DNA of 64,000 nucleotides from Leuconostoc pseudomesenteroides KCTC 3652. Its GTDB lineage: Bacteria > Bacillota > Bacilli > Lactobacillales > Lactobacillaceae. Shown here one piece after another: positions 54,983-64,000 of this stretch (position 1 is its first letter; the number at the start of each line of letters is the position of its first letter). Below the pieces are notes generated by a model. The model did no database searches. It saw nothing but the letters and a program-made list of their open reading frames with translations, and had not been told where the DNA came from. The translations under genes were made by a program, and so were the position numbers. The stretch spans positions 248,001 to 312,000 of the forward strand of contig NZ_BMBP01000001.1 of the NCBI RefSeq assembly GCF_014634745.1. Reading direction: 5' to 3'.

Positions 54983-55010
54983 ATTATACTAGGATTATCT
55001 AATTTGTCAA
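54983..55010 (-). promoter_or_regulatory. Promoter of the T-box transporter operon
   Basis: TTGACA, a 16-nt spacer and TATAAT on the minus strand. The -35 overlaps the last codons of mreD. Confidence 0.8.
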
Positions 55011-55534
55011 CGCAAAAATTGAAAAAAAGACCATATCGGATAATAAACCACAGCTGCTAACCCAACATTTAGACAGACTGTTGGTAGCACTTCATACATC
55101 AAGAACGTCAACAAGCTAATATTAGCTAGTCCAATGATAAAACCGGCAAAATAGGTGATGAATAAATACACCACTAATCCAGCTAAATAGAGAAATAATC
55201 CACTTAATAATCTTTCATCTAAAATACGATGAAGCTGCTTCATGACTCCGACTGCGGCCAAGAATGCGCACGTATAAGTACCAAAAATGCCAGTATAGTA
55301 CATATCAAACAAAATACCCACAAGCGCAACATAAAACCATAGTGGCAAGTCATTGTCAACATCAAACTGTACACCCAGAAACGCCCATCCTAGTGTGAGG
55401 GTAGGTAAAACATGCCATGGAAAATGTGTTAATATGCCACCTAATCCTGACATCAATGTCCCATCAATAAATAATGTCAATATCAACAATATCGGATAAA
55501 TGACACGTAATCTTGTTAGTTGCCAAAAAGCCAT
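55007..55534 (-). CDS. mreD: Rod-shape determining protein MreD
   Basis: This 175-residue integral membrane protein has five hydrophobic segments and matches the length and topology of MreD, which works with MreC and MreB to guide lateral wall synthesis. The sequence is poorly conserved in general, so the assignment relies on position: it begins at the last base of the mreC stop. The downstream T-box promoter starts inside its final codons. Confidence 0.88.
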   Translation of the reverse strand: MAFWQLTRLRVIYPILLILTLFIDGTLMSGLGGILTHFPWHVLPTLTLGWAFLGVQFDVDNDLPLWFYVALVGILFDMYYTGIFGTYTCAFLAAVGVMKQLHRILDERLLSGLFLYLAGLVVYLFITYFAGFIIGLANISLLTFLMYEVLPTVCLNVGLAAVVYYPIWSFFQFLR

Positions 55535-56391
55535 TAGTTTGCTCCAATCTGAGAAACTGCAACCATCACCGTCGTGATGTTGCCCAAATCAGCAGCTGGT
55601 TCAATATAGATTTTCTTTGACAAACCATAATCATCAGTGCTGACTTTAGCAACTTTTCCAACGTATAAACCAGCAGGAATAACACCACCGAGTCCCGATG
55701 TTTCGACTAAGTCACCTTTTTTGATTTTATTATCAGAAGTCACCTGTCCCATGATCAACTGATTTTTTTCACGATTAAAGCTTGTTACAATGCCATTAAC
55801 ATCCCCATTGTCACCTTTTATAGTGATAGCAAATCGATTAGCATCAGAACTTGTATCAGAAATTAAAGCGACTTTTGAGTTAGTGGTATTAACTTCACTA
55901 ATACGTCCAATAATACCAGCGCCAGCAAGAACCGGCATACCCTTTTTTAAGCCAGCGTTCGAACCCTGATTAATAACAAGCTGTGATTGCCAGGTAGTTG
56001 GCGAGCGGCTAATTGTTACAGCTGATATTGTTTTATAATCTGTTAACGTTGCTTTCAATTTTAACTGTTCTTTAAGAGACTTATTTTCTTCTTCTACAGT
56101 TTGAAGCCTAACTTTGTCTTGCGCAAAAGCATCAATTTTTGCTTTTAAGGCTTTATTTTCTTCAAAAGTATCAAGCAAGTTTCCAATGCTGTTGGCTGTC
56201 CGACCGATTGCCGTTGTAGGAACAGCAATAACGCGACTGACGCCCCCAGCCAAATCATTCCCAAACCTCTGCAAAAAAGGGGGCGTATTTGTGCGTTTAG
56301 CCCACCAATTTGATCCTGCTATTAAACTAACGATCACAATAATGCTAACAATCAATGTGACTACAGTACGTGATGAAAATATTTTTTTCAT
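55534..56391 (-). CDS. mreC: Rod-shape determining protein MreC
   Basis: This 285-residue protein has a cytoplasmic tip, one membrane helix (about residues 10-26), a coiled coil (about 65-115, LLDTFEENKALKAKIDAFAQDKVRLQ) and two beta-barrel domains (AVTISRSPTTWQSQLVINQGSNAGLKKGMPV; GDLVETSGLGGVIPAGLYVGKV). Start at ATG 56391 with GGGG upstream; a TTG four codons earlier precedes that site. It lies downstream of mreB behind a hairpin. Confidence 0.93.
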   Translation of the reverse strand: MKKIFSSRTVVTLIVSIIVIVSLIAGSNWWAKRTNTPPFLQRFGNDLAGGVSRVIAVPTTAIGRTANSIGNLLDTFEENKALKAKIDAFAQDKVRLQTVEEENKSLKEQLKLKATLTDYKTISAVTISRSPTTWQSQLVINQGSNAGLKKGMPVLAGAGIIGRISEVNTTNSKVALISDTSSDANRFAITIKGDNGDVNGIVTSFNREKNQLIMGQVTSDNKIKKGDLVETSGLGGVIPAGLYVGKVAKVSTDDYGLSKKIYIEPAADLGNITTVMVAVSQIGAN

Positions 56392-56454
56392 GTTTTTCCC
56401 CAAAACGTGAAGTAGCAGCGTATGCCACTAACCGCAAAATAACTTAAAAATATA

Positions 56455-56482
56455 AAAGCGTAGCGCAAGCGCCACGCTCTAA
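56455..56482 (-). terminator. Hairpin between mreB and mreC
   Basis: GCGTGGCGC / GCGCTACGC with a 2-nt loop, followed by TTTTATATTTTT on the minus strand. A partial terminator could set the MreB to MreC ratio. Confidence 0.65.
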
Positions 56483-56497
56483 AACACAAAATTAAGA

Positions 56498-57505
56498 TTA
56501 ACTTTGTCGCATGACATCAATTGACTTTAATGCCTCTCCAGTACCAATCGCCACAGCATCTAGTGGTTCGTTAGCAATCAGAACAGGTACTTTAGTCGCT
56601 TCCTGAATAATTTTATCCATGTCGCGCAACAATGCCCCGCCACCAGTTAGAACCATTCCGTGATCAATCACATCAGCTGCCAACTCAGGCTGTGTTGATT
56701 CCAAAGTCTCACGAATAGCTGCAACAATTTCTTGCACTGGCTCTTGAATAGCAGCAGCAACATCTTCCGCTGTAACATCAATTGTTTTTGGTAATCCTGT
56801 CAGCAAATCGCGACCACGTACGGTTGCATTGGGTAAAGTACGCGCCAAATCTAGTGACGCAGCACCAATTTCAATTTTCAAGCGTTCGGCAGTTGGTTCA
56901 CCAATCGTAACGTTGTACTTATTACGTACAAAATTGGCAATTGCTTCATCTAACTTGTCACCAGCAATACGAATTGAGCGACTCGATACAATACCGCCTA
57001 GAGAAATTGTCGCAACATCCGTTGTACCACCACCCATGTCAACAACCATTGAACCAGTAGGATCCATAACGGGCAACCCTGCTCCAACGGCAGCGGCAAA
57101 AGGTTCTTCAATAACGTAGGCATCGCGTGCACCTGCAACGCGAGCAGCGTCAATTACAGCACGCCGTTCAACTGCTGTCACGCCAGAAGGTACACCAATG
57201 GTAACATATGGCTTACCTATACGACCCCCAAGGGCTTTTTGCAAATAATAACGAATCATTGCAACTGTTGTATCATAGTCAGCAATAACACCATCTCGCA
57301 TTGGTCTAATAGCCGCAATACTAGCTGGTGTGCGACCCAACATATCTTTTGCCTCTGAACCGACTGCAACTACTTCGTTTGTTTGAGTGTTACGCGCGAC
57401 AACTGAAGGCTCACGCAAAACAATGCCACGACCTTCAATATATACATAAGTGTTTGCGGTACCTAAATCAATACCGACATTGCGTTGTCCAAATGAAAAT
57501 GCCAC
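56498..57505 (-). CDS. mreB: Rod-shape determining actin-like protein MreB
   Basis: This 335-residue actin-fold ATPase polymerises under the membrane to orient wall synthesis. Motifs: phosphate-1 [12 protein letters not shown], connect and phosphate-2 [12 protein letters not shown], adenosine loop [12 protein letters not shown]. The start is GTG at 57505, with AAAGGGG 7-8 nt upstream. First gene of mreB-mreC-mreD. Many Leuconostoc cells are ovoid, so presence of the full set with RodZ is notable. Confidence 0.97.
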   Translation of the reverse strand: MAFSFGQRNVGIDLGTANTYVYIEGRGIVLREPSVVARNTQTNEVVAVGSEAKDMLGRTPASIAAIRPMRDGVIADYDTTVAMIRYYLQKALGGRIGKPYVTIGVPSGVTAVERRAVIDAARVAGARDAYVIEEPFAAAVGAGLPVMDPTGSMVVDMGGGTTDVATISLGGIVSSRSIRIAGDKLDEAIANFVRNKYNVTIGEPTAERLKIEIGAASLDLARTLPNATVRGRDLLTGLPKTIDVTAEDVAAAIQEPVQEIVAAIRETLESTQPELAADVIDHGMVLTGGGALLRDMDKIIQEATKVPVLIANEPLDAVAIGTGEALKSIDVMRQS

Positions 57506-57593
57506 GTCACTGCCCCTTTAATTGCCATTTAAAATACTATTATTTTTTACTTAACTTATAACATTGTAGCATAAAAAACTTGCTTTTCGTATA

Positions 57594-57767
57594 CTAATTT
57601 GCACGGACATACGTCACCTGACCGTGGGCGTGTGCAACACCTCGAATCGCATTTTGGTACGCAAATAACGCCCACGCCTTTTGGAATGCTGGAAAGTTCT
57701 CGGGGTTGATTTTAATTTCATCTATCTTGCCATCACGCAAGTCATTCAATGCTATTGTGTAATCCAT
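57594..57767 (-). CDS. 57-residue conserved-looking small protein
   Basis: This unrecognised 57-codon ORF encodes a soluble protein beginning MDYTIALNDLRDGKIDEIKI and ending VTYVRAN. Support: GAGGTG 5 nt before the ATG, a normal amino-acid mix with Trp, Tyr and His, and a location on the mreB strand just upstream of it. Its overlap with any other gene is nil. It may belong to a small family found next to mreB in lactobacilli, but I cannot name it. No membrane segment or Cys. Confidence 0.6.
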   Translation of the reverse strand: MDYTIALNDLRDGKIDEIKINPENFPAFQKAWALFAYQNAIRGVAHAHGQVTYVRAN

Positions 57768-57803
57768 GTTTCACCTCAACTACAATTGTAACACGTTTTA
57801 TTT

Positions 57804-57830
57804 TTAGCACTCATTATTACAGAGTGCTAA
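57804..57830. promoter_or_regulatory. CIRCE element (HrcA operator)
   Basis: TTAGCACTC-N9-GAGTGCTAA, a perfect CIRCE inverted repeat upstream of clpL. Confidence 0.95.
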
Positions 57831-57856
57831 TTCAATGAACTTTTTTGCTTGCTTTA

Positions 57857-57865
57857 TGTTATAAT
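57857..57865 (+). promoter_or_regulatory. clpL extended -10 promoter
   Basis: TG-T-TATAAT, an exact extended -10, 26 nt before the ATG and 27 nt after CIRCE. Confidence 0.7.
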
Positions 57866-57891
57866 AGTCTTATAACCTATGAAAGGAGAGT

Positions 57892-59976
57892 ATGGCTTTC
57901 AATATCGTACAAGCCATACATATAGTAAATATGGCACAACAAGATCCCTTTGGTTTTAATAACTTAGACGACATGTTCCGCGCTATGAACGAGCAAATGG
58001 CACAGGTTCAAGGTCAACAAAATACACAATCAAAAAAGAATAAAAATAGCAAACATCAATTGCTGGATGAATACGGCATTAACCTAACTCAACAAGCTCG
58101 TGACGGTAAGCTCGACCCCGTTATTGGACGTGGCAATGAAGTATCACGAACAATTGAAATTTTAAATCGACGTACAAAAAACAATCCCGTACTTATTGGT
58201 GAGCCTGGAGTTGGTAAAACAGCAGTTGTTGAAGGCTTGGCCTTAGCTATTGTGGCAGGAAAAGTACCCGATAAGCTTCAACAAAAAGAAGTTATTCGTC
58301 TCGACATGTCAGCTTTGGTTCAAGGAACGAGCATGCGTGGGCAATTTGAAGCAAGAATGCGACAATTGATGAAAGAAGTGACTGACAATGATGATGTCAT
58401 TTTATTTATCGATGAAATTCATGAAATTATGGGCGCTGGTAACGCAGAGGGCGGAATGGATGCTGGCAATATTTTAAAGCCAGCTCTGGCTCGTGGTGAA
58501 TTTCAATTAATTGGTGCCACCACCTTAAATGAGTATCGTAAAATTGAAAAAGATGGCGCAATCGCTCGCCGTTTTCAACCAGTCCAAGTTGAAGAACCAT
58601 CTAAAGAAGAAACACTCACAATTTTGCAAGGAATTCGCCAACGATATCAAGATTATCATCATGTCATTTACACAGATGATGCCTTAAAGGCTGCCGTTGA
58701 TTTATCCGATCGTTACATTCCAGAACGTTTTTTACCCGACAAGGCCATTGACTTGATTGATGAAGCTGGTTCACGTAAAAACTTAACTATGAATGTTGCT
58801 GATCCACAAACGATTCAAGGTAAAATCGACGCCGCCGATCGTCTCAAGCAAGAAGCAATTGACAAGGAAGATTTTGAAAAAGCTAGTTATTGGCGTGATC
58901 AAGTGAATCAACTCGAGTCACAAAAAGCACAAGTTGAGGCACATCCCGAAATGTCGAAACCACAAAACATTAATGAAAAAGACATTTTAGATATCGTTGA
59001 AGAAAAAACAGATATTCCGGTTGGCGAATTGAAAGAAAATGAAGCCAATCAACTACAAGATCTGGATAAAAATTTGTCCAAACACGTTATTGGTCAAGAA
59101 AATGCTGTTGAAACTGTCGCTAAAGCAGTGCGCCGAAACAGGATTGGTTTGACAAAATCGGGTCGCCCTATTGGCTCATTTTTATTTGTCGGTCCAACCG
59201 GCGTCGGTAAAACCGAAACTGCAAAGCAGCTTGCCAAAGAAATGTTTGGCAGTGAAGATGCAATGATTCGTTTTGATATGTCAGAATACATGGAAAAACA
59301 CACTGCCTCAAAAATGATTGGTGCGCCTGCGGGGTACGTTGGTTATGAAGAAGCCGGTCAACTTACTGAGCAGGTTCGCCGTCACCCATATTCTCTGGTG
59401 CTATTTGACGAAGTTGAAAAAGCACATCCCGATATTATGAATATGTTCTTACAAATTCTAGACGATGGTCGCTTGACAGACGCCCAAGGTCACGTGGTTA
59501 GCTTTAAGGACACAATTGTTATTATGACATCTAATGCCGGTTCAACAGATACTGGTAATTCACCTGTTGGCTTTGCACAAGCGGACACTCAAAATCGACT
59601 GATGCAGCGTCTAGCAAATTATTTTAGACCTGAATTTTTGAATCGTTTTGATGATATCGTTGAATTTCAACCCCTATCACAGGATGACTTGCTTAAGATT
59701 GTTGATTTATTGTTGCACAATATGAACGATAATTTATCAGAAAACGGTCTACACATTGAAGTGAGTGATTCTGCAAAAAAGCAGTTAGTATCTTTAGGAT
59801 ATGATCCTTCAATGGGTGCTCGTCCGTTGCGGCGAGTGTTACAAGACAAAATTGCCGATGGCATTGCTGATTATTATCTGGCTCATCCAAATGTCCATCA
59901 ATTGTATGCCGATTGGCAAGACCAAGACTTTACCATTAACGAAGTTCAAAACGAGCCAGCCCGAATTGAAAAGTAA
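57892..59976 (+). CDS. clpL: ClpL-type AAA+ chaperone ATPase
   Basis: This 694-residue Hsp100 protein has two AAA+ domains: D1 with [13 protein letters not shown] and D2 with [14 protein letters not shown] short coiled middle domain lies around residues 320-350. The N-terminal Clp-N domain is absent and replaced by a Gln/Asn-rich stretch ([18 protein letters not shown]), the hallmark of ClpL. ClpL works as an independent disaggregase in heat and acid stress. AAAGGAG is close to ATG 57892; an in-frame ATG at 57931 matches the usual ClpL start but has no ribosome site. Under CIRCE/HrcA control. Confidence 0.92.
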   Translation: MAFNIVQAIHIVNMAQQDPFGFNNLDDMFRAMNEQMAQVQGQQNTQSKKNKNSKHQLLDEYGINLTQQARDGKLDPVIGRGNEVSRTIEILNRRTKNNPVLIGEPGVGKTAVVEGLALAIVAGKVPDKLQQKEVIRLDMSALVQGTSMRGQFEARMRQLMKEVTDNDDVILFIDEIHEIMGAGNAEGGMDAGNILKPALARGEFQLIGATTLNEYRKIEKDGAIARRFQPVQVEEPSKEETLTILQGIRQRYQDYHHVIYTDDALKAAVDLSDRYIPERFLPDKAIDLIDEAGSRKNLTMNVADPQTIQGKIDAADRLKQEAIDKEDFEKASYWRDQVNQLESQKAQVEAHPEMSKPQNINEKDILDIVEEKTDIPVGELKENEANQLQDLDKNLSKHVIGQENAVETVAKAVRRNRIGLTKSGRPIGSFLFVGPTGVGKTETAKQLAKEMFGSEDAMIRFDMSEYMEKHTASKMIGAPAGYVGYEEAGQLTEQVRRHPYSLVLFDEVEKAHPDIMNMFLQILDDGRLTDAQGHVVSFKDTIVIMTSNAGSTDTGNSPVGFAQADTQNRLMQRLANYFRPEFLNRFDDIVEFQPLSQDDLLKIVDLLLHNMNDNLSENGLHIEVSDSAKKQLVSLGYDPSMGARPLRRVLQDKIADGIADYYLAHPNVHQLYADWQDQDFTINEVQNEPARIEK

Positions 59977-59979
59977 ATT

Positions 59980-60002
59980 GAAGACCTGCGGGTCTTTTTT
60001 TG
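59980..60002 (+). terminator. clpL terminator
   Basis: AAGACC / GGTCTT with a short loop and a T7 run, 4 nt after the stop. Confidence 0.85.
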
Positions 60003-60042
60003 TTTGTGATATAATGGTGACATATTCAAAGGGGATTATTCT

Positions 60043-60735
60043 ATGGCAAATACTGCACCCGTATGGGTTTACGATAAAGATATTGCAACGGGTGAACTAT
60101 TACAGGAACCACGTCGATTAGACGGAGAATCTGGCAATGATTACCACGTATCACCTGTCGCGATTAAACAATATGAATATGTTGATAGCTCTGGTCAATT
60201 GACAGGGGTTTTTGGTAATTTACCACAAACAGCAGTCTTATATTATCGTCCTAATGACTGGCGAGCTGTACACCGTATTGATATGTTTGTAGAAACGTTA
60301 ACCAAACTGCCAGTTTATCCCACGCCTAGTGATCTTAGTCCAATTAGCACCACAATTTCTCCGAAAGAATATTGGAGCACTCACCTTCGCGTCATTACTA
60401 GTAATGGTCAATTTTGGTATCAGATAGGTGATCATCACTGGTTAAGATACGACGCAAGTCAAATGGCGCTATCAGATAACGCACCAGATCAAACAAATGT
60501 CAATTATTTCAATAATCCTGAAAAGGTTGAAAATGATCAACCTAATGCGATTGTTAACTTTCTGCCAGGACAATCAACGGAAGTTTTTGAAGCCCCATAC
60601 GGATTACCTGTTGGCAGTGTTCTAGATGGCGACTTCGTGGCTATTTCAGATGAGTTGCATGATGCTAACGGTGTCGTATGGTTAAAATTAGCTACTAAGG
60701 GTTGGATAAACGGTGTGTATATTGACCGTTTATAA
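60043..60735 (+). CDS. MucBP-like protein without signal peptide
   Basis: This 230-residue protein is built from what look like three beta modules. Residues 1-70 resemble a mucin-binding (MucBP) repeat (APVWVYDKDIATGELLQE... LPQTAVLYYRP). Residues 80-145 and 165-230 resemble SH3/GW-like modules (FWYQIGDHHWLRYDAS; VVWLKLATKGWINGVYI). Such modules normally sit in wall-anchored proteins, yet no signal peptide, membrane helix or LPXTG is present. AAAGGGG precedes the ATG, so the start is firm. Location and function are unclear. Confidence 0.65.
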   Translation: MANTAPVWVYDKDIATGELLQEPRRLDGESGNDYHVSPVAIKQYEYVDSSGQLTGVFGNLPQTAVLYYRPNDWRAVHRIDMFVETLTKLPVYPTPSDLSPISTTISPKEYWSTHLRVITSNGQFWYQIGDHHWLRYDASQMALSDNAPDQTNVNYFNNPEKVENDQPNAIVNFLPGQSTEVFEAPYGLPVGSVLDGDFVAISDELHDANGVVWLKLATKGWINGVYIDRL

Positions 60736-60770
60736 AAAAAGAAGCAAAGTATTTCTACTTTGCTTCTTTT

Positions 60771-60773
<3 letters not shown>
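60734..60773. terminator. Bidirectional terminator between MucBP-like gene and camS
   Basis: AAAAAAAGAAGCAAAGTA / TACTTTGCTTCTTTTTT with a 6-nt loop. Confidence 0.9.
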
Positions 60774-63958
<3,185 letters not shown>

Positions 63959-63964
63959 CTACCT

Positions 63965-64000
63965 CACTGATGATTGATTCGTTGCATAATTGCTGCCATG
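63965..64000 (-). CDS. C-terminal end of an upstream gene (possibly pcrA)
   Basis: The last 11 codons of a minus-strand reading frame (MAAIMQRINHQ then TGA) stop 9 nt before ligA. pcrA usually precedes ligA in Firmicutes, but 11 residues cannot prove identity. Confidence 0.3.

Overview
The window is a chromosomal segment of a low-GC Gram-positive lactic acid bacterium, most likely Leuconostoc. The best single clue is a 338-residue zinc-dependent dehydrogenase that I recognise from memory as the Leuconostoc mannitol 2-dehydrogenase. The HprK/CcpA-type catabolite signals, the ClpL chaperone, the WxL surface proteins, the MreBCD/RodZ set and the CamS-LigA pair all fit Lactobacillales. I see no prophage, insertion sequence, transposon or CRISPR array. 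Most genes lie on the minus strand.

Layout. 1-3.2 kb: a cut PAP2 phosphatase, a tRNA-methylase-like protein, an anchored cyclophilin, UspA, an orphan GlnQ-type ATPase and a 45-residue orphan. 3.2-7.5 kb: tuf, a TPR protein, and rnjB behind a structured leader. 7.8-11.6 kb: a Ser-rich anchored protein, then a WxL/DUF916 surface cluster divergent from a TetR regulator, with a perfect 16-bp palindrome between them. 11.8-16.1 kb: two paralogous ECF S components around a tRNA-Arg(CCU), a MacB-like ABC exporter and mscL. 16.2-23.7 kb: deoxynucleoside kinase, ruvA, hydrolase, queA, phosphoesterases, ruvB, rdgB and murI. 23.7-29.1 kb: a YslB-family protein, an intergenic candidate sRNA, a gluconate permease with a cre site, rplS, phosphoglucomutase and DedA. 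29.1-32.5 kb: a frameshifted LacI regulator, mannitol dehydrogenase, a membrane partner and a VOC protein. 32.5-36.9 kb: trxB, galU, gpsA, hprK and a YvlD-type membrane protein. 37-45.5 kb: the phosphate regulon (phoU, two pstB, pstA, pstC, two pstS, phoR, phoP). 45.5-52.3 kb: recA (with a LexA box), pgsA, rodZ, a YfmF/YfmH pair and cardiolipin synthase. 52.4-55.0 kb: an amino-acid ABC transporter under a T-box leader with a duplicated output module. 55.0-57.8 kb: mreB, mreC, mreD and a 57-residue orphan. 57.8-64 kb: clpL with CIRCE, a MucBP-like protein, camS and ligA.

The most notable non-textbook signals are: (1) an intergenic, roughly 137-nt minus-strand RNA of five consecutive hairpins, three of which carry C5-C6 loops, ending in a strong terminator. 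Its architecture matches anti-Shine-Dalgarno sRNAs; (2) a T-box with one Stem I but two copies, exactly 111 nt apart, of the Stem III/antiterminator/terminator unit, whose acceptor-pairing bases differ; (3) the absence of a lipobox cysteine in all six exported proteins whose relatives are normally lipoproteins; (4) four genes with no Shine-Dalgarno whose start codon lies 6-7 nt after a TATAAT-like box, suggesting leaderless mRNAs.
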